This document shows, piece by piece, positions 44,366 to 55,937 of a stretch of DNA of 64,000 bases (position 1 is the stretch's first letter; each line of letters starts with the position of its first letter). The stretch is taken from positions 30,979,730-31,043,729 of the forward strand of contig OY997592.1 of NCBI GenBank assembly GCA_963921825.1, written 5' to 3'. Both the position numbers and the translations under genes were made by a program. The DNA comes from Erodium maritimum (lineage: Eukaryota > Streptophyta > Magnoliopsida > Geraniales > Geraniaceae). The notes beneath the pieces were generated by a model. The model worked only from the letters and a program-made list of their open reading frames with translations, ran no database searches and had not been told where the DNA came from.

Positions 44366-46269
44366 AGAAGGGAATCCAAATGTCTTCTCTCCCAAAGGAT
44401 CTACTTTCCTTTGCTTCCTTTGTTTCGATCTTACTCTCTTTGTGTAGTGAGTATCTTGCCATTGAGAAACCGGTGGCCTCAACTAGTAAGGTATGCAAAT
44501 CACATGAGACAAATGGACGTCCCAAAAGAAGAGCCGGCTCCAAGGTAGCATCTCCTCTACCCAGTCGATCCAAAGGTACGTTGAATCGTGTTCGTAAAAA
44601 ACGTTATGCTCCGGTTTCACCTTCGGATGTGACTGCGAAGGAGAGTAGGTTGACTCAGGGCGTGGATTCTGTTCACCGTGGAGTGGTCTCGGTTCTGGAT
44701 CGTAGCTTGAATTTAGCCCCTGTTGTAGTGACGACTTTGATGACGGATCCGAGCTCTTCTGCAGGGACAGGTACGAAGGTGTTTGTGTTTAATATTCCTT
44801 TCGGTTCCTCTGATGGATGGATTCGGAAAGTCTTCGGGGAATTTGGGACAATTAAATCAGCGATAGCGATAAAACGACCAAATCGGAAGGGTCATTGCTT
44901 CGGTTTTGTCTATTTCTTTTCACCAGGTGATGCTCAAAAGGAAATTGAGGTCTACAATGGCTTCAAATACAATGGGTATATCCTGTTTGTGGCGCTGGCT
45001 CGTCCGGAAAAGAAACTGTATCCGATTAAGCCATCCACACTCTCTAAGCGGAGCATGACCAATTCTGATATTTTGGAATTGGAACCATGTGTTTCGAAGG
45101 AGCACGTGAATCTGGGGATGGAGGTTATGTCTCAGCATCGAAGCTTGCCCATTAATCAAAAACAGTGTACAGGCCCTCGGCAAGCACTGAGTATGGGTTC
45201 GGGTCAACCGTGTTTGCGCAAGACAGGGACAAAAATGGAGGACCGACACCTGCTGAAGCTCTTGCTCGCCGGCGATCGGAAATCGACATTCATCGTTGAC
45301 TGGCTGACGGAGGAGATCCGGGCTTAGTTAGCAATTATCCGGATGTCTCGCGATGCTCAGCAATTTCCGTCTATCACCCATGATTCTGGTGCGGAAACTT
45401 CGGCAGATTTGTTGGTTGGAGCGACTGCGGATATCACGCCTAAGACATCTGCGGATTCAGTTGAGGTTGCTGCAAATTTTAAACCTGCGACAGAAGTTGG
45501 GAGTGTGGACTCGCTTGGGCCATTGGGCTTGGATGAAAGGAAGGTTACAGGCCAATTAGTGGACTCGGCGCCTGTAATCTCAGCAGGCACGCGTGGAGAC
45601 GCAATGGCGCCTGTATCAATCGCAGCAGGCACGCATGGAGACGCAAATTTGGCTGTTTTGAGCCCAAATTCCAGCCCACTGGTCAATTCCCAGGGCCCAT
45701 CGACAGCTTCGGCTAATCCAATACAAGCTTGTCCTCTTCAGGCTCTCTGCGAGCCAAATAGTACGACAAATACGTTTGGGGATTCTTCGGAGGGTAGTCC
45801 TTGGAAGGAAGTCCTACTTAAATCATCAAAACGAGTGAGTCGGCCTCCCAAACACTTGTCTGACTTTTATACCATGAAATGTAAACCGAGGAATCGCTCT
45901 TTGGATCGGGAAAGAGTTGCTCGTCCCGTTGACATTGGGAAACAGGTTGAACATAGCAGAACTGGAAATTCTTTAGTTTCAGTTTCGTCTCATGGAACCG
46001 ATGCTTGGACTTGAATCCGTGAATTGGCTTCCAAAAAGAAAGATGCGAGTAATCGTATCTGAGGTCGGGAGGCGGGGTTTCACAGGGTTTTCTTTTCGTT
46101 TTGGTTTTCCGTGTTTTGTTTAGGAAAAGGTTTGGCCTTTTAGCTCCCCTTTATGAAGTTCCTGTGTAAGCGTTTTCTTTTACCTTGATTATTCTTTAAT
46201 CAGGGCATTCCGGCTCCTTTTTGGGAATCGGTCTTATTAATAAATTTTTCGAGCTTATAAAAAAAAAAA
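44366..46269 (+). mobile_element. RRM-coding poly(A) retroposon, copy 3 (best preserved)
   Basis: A unit of about 1.9 kb ending AATAAATTTTTCGAGCTTATA plus a poly(A) run, bounded by a 17-bp target duplication (44349-44365 and 46270-46286). It landed in the CACTA tandem array. It encodes only an RRM protein, with no endonuclease or polymerase. Its 3' UTR matches copy 2 block by block (TTTTTGG then GGAATC, TTATTAATAAATTTTTCGAG). It has a single stop in an otherwise open frame, so it is the youngest of the three. Confidence 0.85.
44380..46014 (+). pseudogene. RRM protein of the retroposon (ORF1-like), copy 3
   Basis: The first ATG inside the element is at 44380, and one frame runs to 46014 with a single TAG at 45325-45327. 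A lysine-rich N-terminal part (KRRAGSKVASPLPSRSKG) precedes an RRM at about 44780-45005 with VFVFNIPFG (RNP2), KGHCFGFVYF (RNP1) and YNGFKYNGYILFVALA. The middle is low complexity. The C-terminal part holds SPWKEVLLKSSKRVSRPPK and SLDRERVARPVDIGKQ, both shared with copy 2. The likely role is RNA binding in a LINE-type particle. The TAG fits a CAG origin. Without the stop it would be about 545 codons, larger than a simple RRM host protein. Confidence 0.78.
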
Positions 46270-46286
46270 CCTAAAACAATTATTGA
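46270..46286. repeat. Target duplication of RRM retroposon copy 3, right
   Basis: CCTAAAACAATTATTGA, directly after the poly(A). It is the normal array sequence continuing. Confidence 0.88.
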
Positions 46287-48045
46287 TGATCAAATTTTAC
46301 ATAAACTACTTATGTCGGTGTTCAAAACGACGAAAACGTTGAAAAAAAAACCCTAAAATGCTCTCTGCCTACCTAGCCTCTACGACTACATTATAATGTA
46401 GTCGTAGTTGCAAAATAAAATAAAAATCAAATTTTGAGGTCGGGGTTAAGATAATTCAAAATTTCAAGCTCGGGACATTGATACTAACCTAAAACAATTA
46501 TTGATGATCAAATTTTACATAAACTACTTATGTCGGTGTTCAAAACGACGAAAACATTGAAAAAAACCCTAAAATGCTCTCTGCCTACCTAGCCTCTACG
46601 ACTACATTATAATGTAGTCGTAGTTGCAAAATAAAATAAAATCAAATTTTGAGGTCGGGGATAAGATAATTCAAATTTTCAAGCTCGGGACATTGATACT
46701 AACCTAAAACAATTATTGATGATCAAATTTTACATAAACTACTTATGTCGGTGTTCAAAACGACGAAAATGTTGAAAAAAACCCTAAAATGCTCTCTGCC
46801 TACCTAGCCTCTACGACTACATTATAATGTAGTCGTAGTTGCAAAATAAAATAAAAACCAAATTTTGAGGTCGGGGATAAGATAATTCAAAATTTCAAGC
46901 TCGGGACATTGATACTAACCTAAAACAATTATTGATGATCAAATTTTACATAAACTACTTATGTCGGTGTTCAAAACGACGAAAACGTTGAAAAAAAACA
47001 CTAAAATGCTCTCTGCCTACCTAGCCTCTACGACTACATAGTCCTAGTTGCAAAATAAAATAAAAATCAAATTTTGAGATCGGGGTTAAGATAATTCAAA
47101 ATTTCAAGCTCGGGACATTGATACTAACCTAAAACAATTATTGATGATCAAATTTTACATAAACTACTTATGTCAGTGTTCAAAACGACGAAAACGCGGA
47201 AAAAACACTAAAATGCTCTATGCCTAATCGTCTTCTTCATCCTCAGATAATATATCGTCATTAAACTCTTCCTCATCGTTGAGGTCTTCTTCATCAGATA
47301 ATATCTCGTCGTCGTCATTCAAGAAAAAATCTTCTTCTTCGTTGACATCGTCGTCATCGATCATCATGGCATGAGCGTCGTCATCGTCGTCCTCGTCGAT
47401 GTCGGCGTCCTCGAATTCCAATATCGCATCCACGGGTTGAATGTATGGCCTTGGCTCTTGATAAGGATGAGTAACCTGGTACGATGGCCTCGGAATAGTG
47501 TCTACTGAAAAATCACTGTATTTTCCCCGCGGCGCTACCTTGTTCACGACCTTGTAATGTCCACCCAGTTTGGGATCGTCAACGTAGAATATCTACAAGA
47601 AAAATAATTGAAACGTAGAATCATAATATTATAGTTATATATATATATATATGCGTAACTATTGATGAAAAACCTTTTGTGCGGAGCTCGCGAGGCAATA
47701 TGGGTCATGCTTGTAACAATTGGTGTTGGTCGGTATAGATATCATTCCACGATTCAGTTTCACCTTCTTTGAGTCGAACCATCGACATTTGAACACCACC
47801 ACCGACAACCTCTGTTCGTATATAAGGTTAATAACTTGTTCCAAAACACCATATAAGGTCCCATCAGAGTCGGTCTCAAGCACGACACCACTGTTTTGTG
47901 TGGTTCGTCCTTTGTCTTGAGCCTCACAAAGGAATTTGACACCGTTGACGTCACATTGTTGATAGACAAAGTGGGATAGAACACCATTGAAAATCATTTC
48001 TGCTCCTTTATATTCTTCGTTTTGCTAATAACGCGTCATCTGTCA

Positions 48046-48046
48046 G

Positions 48047-48084
<38 letters not shown>
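48046..48084. repeat. (TA)n microsatellite in a Tnp2 intron
   Basis: About 39 bp of TA dinucleotides. Further TA runs lie at about 47636-47652 and 48571-48594. Confidence 0.85.
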
Positions 48085-48088
<4 letters not shown>

Positions 48089-48130
48089 TGAATGAATGAA
48101 CACATTAAAATTATAAAGTTACATATAACA

Positions 48131-48131
48131 C

Positions 48132-48182
<51 letters not shown>
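48131..48182. repeat. (TA)n microsatellite in a Tnp2 intron
   Basis: About 52 bp of TA dinucleotides next to the exon that ends near 48185. Confidence 0.85.
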
Positions 48183-48183
<1 letters not shown>

Positions 48184-51100
48184 CTTACAGTGCACTTGAA
48201 TGTCGTGTAAAATGTAGCCATTCGATGTTGTATAGAGGTGTTGTTGCCAAACGCATTGGTGTACATCGTTGTAAAAGATTTGTACGCTTTTTCAGCTTCA
48301 TCACAGTTTGTCATCACGGTCCAATGTGAAAGTGCGATTTCCGGTACGCTCAACTATTGTGCCCATGTAGGCCGTAACGACTTCACTGTTTCATCATACA
48401 CTGAAATGTTCCAACTGACTGACGCGAGGTCGATATTATTGCTTGTGTTCACAACTCTGTTATTGAGATATAAATTCATATGCGTCGAACATTGATGAAG
48501 AATGTATGCTTCTGCGATGCAACCTTCGGGGTAACGGAAGTTGCGTACCCAAGATTTATAGTACCCAAGTTCTCTGCATATATATATATATATATCAATA
48601 CATGCACGTAAAATACATATATATATACATTAATAATTACTTACACGTATATTTATGTACCTTTCAATGGGAAACATCCAAGTGTACTGTACAGGACCCG
48701 TTTGAAGGACTTGATCTGGGAGGTGTTTGCATAAATGCAGCATGATAGTGTGGAACGGTGGAGGAAATATCATCTCTAACCTGCACATTATGTCAACAAT
48801 CTCTGTCTTCAACTGCATAACCCGGTTCTTTGACAACTCACGTGAACAAAGGGTTTTGAAGAAATCGGCAAGGTCGCAGATCACTGTAGCCACTTTTAGT
48901 GCCACATATGGACGTATTATGATAGGAAGTATACACTGCAGCAAAACGTGGCAGTCGTGAGTTTTAAGTCCGTAAAACTTCTTGTCCTTTATGTTGATCT
49001 TGTTTTTTAGGCCTCCTGCATAGCCCGATGGAAAACGTACTGATGCAAGCCCTTCCAGCACTTCCTCACGCTTCTCTGGCTTGACCGTGTATCCTGCATA
49101 TGGTAGGTAAGTCTTCCCGCGCAGCACAGAAGGCCATAAATCCATGTGCACACCATTCGTTTTCCACAATTTCCTGGCTTTCAAATCATCCTTAGTCTTT
49201 CCTGTCAAATTCAACAGCGTCCCAAGAATATTGTCACAGACATTTTTTTCAATGTGCATCACGTCCAATGCGTGCCTTGTCCCCAATGTATGCCAATACG
49301 GGAGATCCCAGAAAATCGACTTATGTGTCCAACATGACCTTACCGATTTTTTTTTTGAAATTTTGGATGCAATGACAGTACGGGGTAGGTTCCACTCGTA
49401 ACGAGGTCGTACACTTCTTTACCTGAACGTGCGGGCTTGTTGACTTTCATCTCCCTTTTTCCGTCAAAAATTTTCTTGTCCATGCGGCGTTTATCATCGA
49501 GTGGCAAGTCCTTTCGCGCCCTGTAGTAGTACGTCCTGTTGTGGCTGTGACGAGAATCCAGGTCATCCAAGCATATCGGGCATGCCAAGTAACCCTTAGT
49601 CTGAATTCCCCCCAACATCCCGAGCCTTGGGAAGTCGCTAATGGTCCACAGTACTGCGGCTCGCATCTTGAATGACCGATTAACGGACACATCAAACGTC
49701 ACTACCCCATTATCCCACAACATGCGGAGCTCATCCATCAACGGTCTCATCAGGTTATTCAAACATTTTCCAGGCGACTTCGGTCCTAATAATCATTGAT
49801 GATAATATATATATGTTAAATTCAAAATTATGTCTGAACAAATAATTAATAATGCGCAACAGGATATTAAAACATTTTCTAGGCTACTCACCTGATATCA
49901 CCAATGATAAGATTCTAAACTCTTTCTGCATGCACATGTCCGGGGGCAAATTGTAAGGAATCACAACAACGGGCCACATGCTATAAGGCACGGCACTTGC
50001 ACCAAATGGAAAAAAACCCGTCTTTGGCTACTGCTAAACGCACATTGCGTTTCTCACTGCCAAATCTAGGATGTAACCTGTCGAACTCAATCCAAGCTTC
50101 ACCATCAGCTGGATGCCTCAAAATGTCAGGATTGACTGCCCTTTCCGCGTGCCACTTCATTTTCTTTGCAATGTCAGGTGCGCTATACAACTTTTGCAAC
50201 TGTTCTGTGATGGAGAAGTGCCTAACGATTTTCTTCGCCCTCCCTCTCCCATCGTAGCGAGGTTTTTCACAAATAGGACATTCTTTCAAATGTATATTTT
50301 CAGCGTAGTATAAACAACAACTATCTTCACAAGCATTATATGTTTCATAACCCAACCCAACGTCCTTCACAACTTTTTGTGCATCAGCAAACGATTTTGG
50401 ATACGTGTTCAGATGAGGAATTTTTTTCCTATTCATTGTACACATATCGTCAAACGCGTTATTCGACACTTTGTATTTTTCTTTATAGGACATCAACTCC
50501 ATAATGGTGGTCAATCTATCGGAACCAGTTGTAATAACCACTCCCGGCCAACGCCAGTCAAACCTGCGAAAAACAGGAAAATTTAAATTTTTTTTAGACT
50601 GACAGTTAAGTGAACCTAAAATGACCCCGAGTGTCATACCGGACTTAAGTTGACCCCGTTATCGACCAAAGTGAGTTCCGGGGGACTCAGGGCAACTTTC
50701 CGATCGTTTTGGGAAATGTTGACTTTTCGCTGGAAAAGTCAACCGAGCGACGTTTTGGTCCATTCGAGGACCGTTTTGGATCCAAAAAGCTTAGCCGTCA
50801 TCGCAGAGGTCTTAGTTGAGCCGTTTCCTTGTAGCCCGTCAAGTTTCGTAATTTCTTGGGAAAAGTGCCCGTTCGGGGCCCGAAACGTCCGTTTTTCGCG
50901 AATCTGATTGGAAAATATCAAGTCGATATTTTCCAAAAGGTGTGGGACCCACTTGACACTTGTCCAATATGTGGTGGTGTTAGTTTTAGGGGGAAAATAA
51001 AGCTGAGAGGACTTAAGGGGTGGCCGGCCATATTGTGCAAAAAGAAAAAAAAAAGAAAATGTGTTAGTTTGTAGAAAGAGAAAGAAGAGAGAAGAAAGGG

Positions 51101-52516
51101 AGAGAAGAAGAAGGGAGTTGGGAGGTTTGGCCACTATTCACGCTCATATCCACCCTTGGATCGTCTCAAGGTAAGAAGAAAGTGCACTCCCCTCGTTCTC
51201 CTCTACGGTATACACCGAACCGATTCTCGTTTTGATTAATTTTGGAAGTTAGGGTTTGTGTAAAACTATTAGTTTAGGGTTTTTTGAGGTTAGGGGAATT
51301 GTTGGAGACGTTTTGGAAGTGTTTGGAGTCGAAGTATAACGTTTTCCGGCGACCGGGAGCTCGGGAGGAGCTCCGGCCACCATAGGGGGTGGCCAGCCAT
51401 CATAGGAGGTCGCTGGCCGGAGCTAGGGGCGGCCACCACCATGGTGGCCGAGCCTCATTTAAGCCCTAGGGCCCACGGCTAGGTTGGGCCGGGTGGGGCC
51501 CACGTGCTCGGGTGCTCGGTTTTAGTGTTCGGGAGGTTTAAAACGTTCCCCGGACCATTTATCCTTAACCGAATCGAAAATTGGAATTAAATTGGAAAAG
51601 TTGTAATTAACGGGTTTTAGAAACTTGAATCGGAAATTAATATACTCGGGAGTCGAAATTCGATTCGGTCAAGTACATTGGGACCCTTGAATTATTCTAA
51701 GAACGTAGAAACGAAAAAGGGAATTTTTGGAGCCCCGGAAGGGCATTTACAAAACCCGGGCATATTCGCCATGTCGGGCGAATCGGGCCTTTACGGGTCC
51801 CTTATCGACAATGTCGAGTATTTGGGAGTGATCGACATTGTCGGGGTTACGTTCGGGCGTTAAGTTTATTAAATTTCAGCTTATTCCTACGAGTGGTTAA
51901 GTGCCTTTAAATTGTGTTCTTTTAGATCGTGACACGGACCGAGGCAAGGGAAAGCGGGGTGAGTGACTGAGATCATCACCGGAGCCCGTTGGTTGGCTTT
52001 TGGGAGAACACGCACGAGGTAGGGAAAAGTAGCCGGATCTCGGCCCTGACTAGGGAAAGTTAACAGTAGAATTGCATGTGACACCGGGGTGTCGTGGGTT
52101 GAGTAGGTTATCGAATATTAGAAATGCATGATACGGGAATGTAGCGTTTATGAGAAAAGCATGTGACACTTAGTAGTGTCGTAGGAACAGAGAACTTAGC
52201 GATATTAGAATTACTGGAGGCATATGACCATGCCCGGAGGTTGACTGTTTAATTTACGTCTTGGGTGGCCATGAGGGCCCGTGTTATTATTGTTGAGTTT
52301 GGGTGGCCATGAGAGCCCGTGTTATTATTGTTGTGTCTTGGGTGGCCATGAGAGCCCGTGTATTACTGTTGTGTCTTGGGTGGCCATGAGAGCCCGTGTA
52401 CTAAGGTTGGTGTCTTTGGCTGGCCTGACCGAGTTAGAGTCTCGGGGGGTTGCGAGCATTCTTTGGCTGGGTTACGAGTTAGAGTCTCGGTAAGTTGCGA
52501 GCGTGTATTATTCTTG

Positions 52517-52801
52517 AGTTTTGGGTGGCCATGAGTGCCCGTGGGGTCGTTGAACCCGTGTCTTTACCTTTGGTGTTTTGGGTGGCCATGAGTGCCCGTG
52601 GGGTCGTTGAACCCGTGTCTTTGCCTTTGGTGTTTTGGGTGGCCATGAGTGCCCGTGGGGTCGTTGAACCCGTGTCTTTACCTTTGGTGTTTTGGGTGGC
52701 CATGAGTGCCCGTGGGGTCGTTGAACCCGTGTCTTTGCCTTTGGTGTTTTGGGTGGCCATGAGTGCCCGTGGGGTTGTGAACCCGTGTCTTTACTGTTGG
52801 T
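52517..52801. repeat. Minisatellite, 57-bp unit, five copies
   Basis: Units start GTTTTGGGTGGCCATGAGTG at 52517, 52574, 52631, 52688 and 52745 and are nearly identical. As 57 is a multiple of three, open frames run through it on both strands, which is an effect of the repeat. Confidence 0.95.
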
Positions 52802-53140
52802 GGTTTGAGTGGTCGTGAGTGCCCGTGGGGTTGTTGAGCCCGTGAGTTACTGTTGGTGTACCTTGGGAGGCCGTGAGTGCCTGTGGGACTGTTGAGTCCA
52901 TGTTTTACTATTGGTGTACCTTGGGAGGTCGTGAGTGCCTGTGGGGCTGTTGAGTCCGTGTTTTACTGTTGGTGTGTCTTGGGAGGCCGTGAGTGCCTGT
53001 GGGGCTGTTGAGTCCGAGTTTCACTGTTGGTGTCTTGGTGGCCATGAGTGCATGTGAGTGTTGAACCCTTGTTGTTACTGGTTGTTGAACTTGCTTGTGA
53101 TTGTGATTGTGATTGTGATTGTGGTTGCGGATCCCGGTAG

Positions 53141-53375
53141 GTTGCAAGCATTCTTTGGCTGGCCTGACCAAGTTTGAGTATCAACATGTTGCAAGCATTC
53201 TTTGGCTGGCCTGACACAGTTTGAGTATCAACAGGTAGCAAGCATTCTTTGGCTGGCCTGACACAGTTAGAGTATCAACAGGTTGCAAGCATTCTTTGGC
53301 TGGCCTGGTCCGAGTTTGAGTATCACAGGTTGTAAGCATTCTTTGGCTAGCCTGATCCGGGTTCGTGTGAGTGGG
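53141..53375. repeat. Minisatellite, 47-bp unit, five copies
   Basis: Units with GCAAGCATTCTTTGGCTGGC followed by a GAGTATCAACAGGT-like phrase start at about 53141, 53188, 53235, 53282 and 53329. Confidence 0.9.
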
Positions 53376-53994
53376 AGAGGTTACTGAGCAGCTGGTATGC
53401 GATCCTTTGTGATCTTGTTTGGTGTGCGATCCTTTGTGATCTTGTCTGGTGTGCGATCCTTTGTGATCTTGTTTGGAGTTGCGTAGTTTTCGTTTGAGTC
53501 CTTGGAAGAGGTCGTGATCGTTGTGTCGGGTCTACTTTACGTGTTAGGGTGTCGAGTTGGTCAAGGAAGGTAACTGTGGGTGTGTGTTCAGTCGGAGTAC
53601 TTGGGTTGGGGACAGTGATCCCCGGAGTTGAGTTTGTTGTGGGTGTTACCGACATTGTCTGGTAATTATGCCGTAGTCAGTCTGTTATCTGTGGTGGTGA
53701 GCGAACGCTCACCCCTAGCTGCTTTTCCTACAGGTACTGATCACATGACGGACTAGGTGAGCTCTCGAAGCTTGTGGAGCTAGGAGCGGAGTCCGGGTTT
53801 TTGTCTTTTGAGTCTAGTGACGGATACCTTGTACTTTTGTCCACGTGTTGGGACTTATTTTTAAGTTGTAAATATTATTTTGATTAATTAAATGGAGATT
53901 TTAAAGTGTTTATCCAAAACAGGTTTCATTGTTTTATTGTTTTAAAACGTTCACGTTCCAGGTTCGGTTTTACTGAATTTGGGGCGTGACAGCT

Positions 53995-54006
53995 TGGTAT
54001 CAAAGC
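53995..54006 (+). promoter_or_regulatory. Gypsy family B primer-binding site
   Basis: TGGTATCAAAGC three bases after the LTR. It resembles the initiator Met tRNA complement TGGTATCAGAGC with one difference. Confidence 0.75.
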
Positions 54007-54660
54007 TCGAGGTCTCACACCTCGGACTGTCCATCAATTAGGTGGGGAGGGTCGAGTCAGTGTATACCCGTAGTGTTATGAGTCCTGGTTGGGTTTGTGT
54101 GTACGTGCAATGTTTTCTTGCTGGCTTGCTGATTGTTGTTGCTGCGTGAAACGTTTTTAAGCTGTCGCGGGTCTACTCAGGAGCGCTCCTGTAGTCGAAC
54201 GTGACGGTGCTGACATCAAGTCGGTACAACGTAGTTCGGGGACGCCTGGACCGGGTTGAAATTGCGTGATGTCAAGTCTGAGGTTTTAAAATAAAAAAGG
54301 GAAAGTTTTAGAATTGGTTGGCCCGTTTGGCGTGTTTTGATTTTGTTTGACGTCGTGGGCGTGTGTGTTTGATTTGATTGGCCCGGTGGGCGTGGTTCGG
54401 TGTTGGTTGGCCCGGTGGGCGTGTATTGTTGTTACTCGACCGTGTTGGCTTGTGTTTGAGGTCGGTCTTGAGTTTCCGTACTTGTGTTATGTGTTTGGTG
54501 GTCGTTTGTCTGCGACGTACTAGTGTATGCGTCGCTATTAGCCGGAAAGGTTACGAATACCCTAGGGTAGACATAGCGGGTGTAAGTAGTGCGAAATCAT
54601 TACCGCTACATTATCGGGGTCACTGGTTTGGCTCGGTAGGTGGAATGGGACGGTTTGGTT

Positions 54661-54796
54661 GCCGGCCCGGTAAGGGGCCCGGTAGGTATTGGTTGCCGGC
54701 CCGGTAAGGGGCCCGGCATGTATTGTACGCCGGCCCGGTAAGGGGCCCGGCAGGTTTTGGGTTCCGGCCCGGTAGGGGGCACGGCCCGGCCAGGTT
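54661..54796. repeat. Minisatellite, 34-bp unit, four copies, in the leader
   Basis: GCCGGCCCGGTAAGGGGCCC units at about 54661, 54695 and 54729, and a weaker one near 54763. Confidence 0.85.
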
Positions 54797-55509
54797 ACCG
54801 GCCCGGAGAGTGGCATGGCAGGGGTCGTGTACCGGCCTGGTCCAGTGAGTCGTCTTCAATTTTCTTTGGTGTTTTTTGCTTCTTTGTGCGTTTAGGTTCG
54901 CGGTTGTGGGTTGTAGATGCCGTAGGCCTGGTGCACGGTTGGGTTGTTGTTGAGTTTTTCGCTTACGTACTAGTATACTTAAGGCTTTAATAGCGCGAGC
55001 AGTGGTGTTTTACTGATTTGAGGACGTGTTTCCCGTGTCGAGGTTTATCTTACTCGAGCGAGTACTTGAGGTGTTGTTAGCAAGGGCGGTGGGACGTTTG
55101 GCTTCAGTTTTGTGATGGTGGTTTGCCCTGACTAGATTGGTAAGTCTTTGGTGCGTTACTAGTATGCCATAATCGAACGGGTGTCCGTGGAGGTGAGCAT
55201 AACTCTCATCCCCTTTACTACTTTTCCCGCAAGGGACGAGTAGTGAACACTTGTTTGGTTGCGGAAAGTTATAAGTAAGTGCATAAAGGACCGGATGAGG
55301 GCTTGGTGTACGTTTGTATGGTTAAATTTGAGGTTCCGCCTACGTGTTATTATAATTGAAGTATAATTAGCGTGAACGGTATGACGTTTAGTAGCAAGTG
55401 CGTTGGGGTAGACGTAGACCGTGTGAACATTAGTGTATTCGAGCTTGTTGTCTTTATTTGAGTTCGCAAACTGAACGTTTGCGTGTGTCTGTGCAGAGAG
55501 TACTGACTT

Positions 55510-55937
55510 ATGGCTCGCGGTAGACGAGTACGAGCAGCGGGAACACGGGGTAGGGCGGCCACGCGAGGCCGGCGGGGACGGTCAGCGGGGACACCAGGAA
55601 GGGTGCCAACCGTTGAGCCCGCCGAGTACGCGGAGGCACAGGGCACTCCTGTCGGGGAAGACAGGAGGAGCGACGCGGGACCGTCTACAGGCACACCCAG
55701 TGTTCCGCCGGTCGCGGACCCTCCCGTTATGACCGCCCTGGATGAGCTGACCAGGACAGTCCAGAGTTTGGTGGCGGTCATCGCCAGCCGAGAGTCGGCT
55801 TCACCAGCTCCAGAGGCAGCCGTGGTCCCATTGAGGCCCAGTCAGGCCGAGGATCACACAGCCCGAACCCTACTAGACTTCCTGAAGCTAGGGATACCCA
55901 TCTTTGTCGGGGAGCCGAACCCCGATCTAGCCGACTA
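55510..55937 (+). pseudogene. Gypsy gag, N-terminal part only (fossil)
   Basis: An open stretch with an Arg/Gly-rich start (RGRRVRAAGTRGRAATRG) and LDELTRTVQSLVAVIASRE, resembling the start of plant chromovirus-type gag proteins. It ends where CACTA sequence resumes. Confidence 0.6.

Larger units (their letters stand above)
44235..47222. repeat. Five-unit tandem array (~215 bp) inside the CACTA element
   Basis: The phrase CGGGACATTGATACTAACC starts at about 44332, 46471, 46686, 46902 and 47111. Correcting for the retroposon at 44366-46269 and its duplicated target, spacing is 209-218 bp throughout. Each unit holds CCTCTACGACTACAT followed by its inverted partner ATGTAGTCGTAG (partly eroded in the outermost units). 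This is the same motif that fills the right subterminal region at 57001-57350. Confidence 0.9.
50530..53991 (+). repeat. Gypsy family B LTR with expanded minisatellites
   Basis: Starts TGTAATAACCACTCCCGG and ends GGGGCGTGACA, 3462 bp. It holds a five-unit 57-bp repeat and a five-unit 47-bp repeat near the 3' half. Confidence 0.88.
50530..55937 (+). mobile_element. Gypsy element 5' portion (family B), inserted in Tnp2
   Basis: Parts: LTR 50530-53991, primer-binding site at 53995, leader to 55509, start of gag 55510-55937. The rest of the element and the second LTR are missing; CACTA coding sequence resumes at about 55938. Near the junction a CCGAACCCCGATCT phrase occurs on both sides, so the exact boundary is uncertain by some 25 bp and no clean target duplication can be assigned. 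This is a fossil fragment. Compared with its solo relative at 40792 the LTR is 458 bp longer, mostly from repeat expansion. Confidence 0.82.

Noticed and set aside
44380-46014. RRM protein as a host splicing-factor gene
   Set aside because: There are three intronless poly(A)-tailed copies, two with clear target duplications; retroposon origin fits better.
44235-47222. ~215-bp array as a possible centromeric or ribosomal satellite
   Set aside because: Only five units, bounded by CACTA genes on both sides and sharing the CACTA subterminal motif.
52517-53375. Regular repeats reminiscent of a CRISPR array
   Set aside because: Units are contiguous without unique spacers and lie in a plant LTR; this is a minisatellite.
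55510-55937. Gag start as an intact independent gene
   Set aside because: It lies after an LTR, primer site and leader and ends where CACTA coding sequence resumes; it is a cut gypsy gag.
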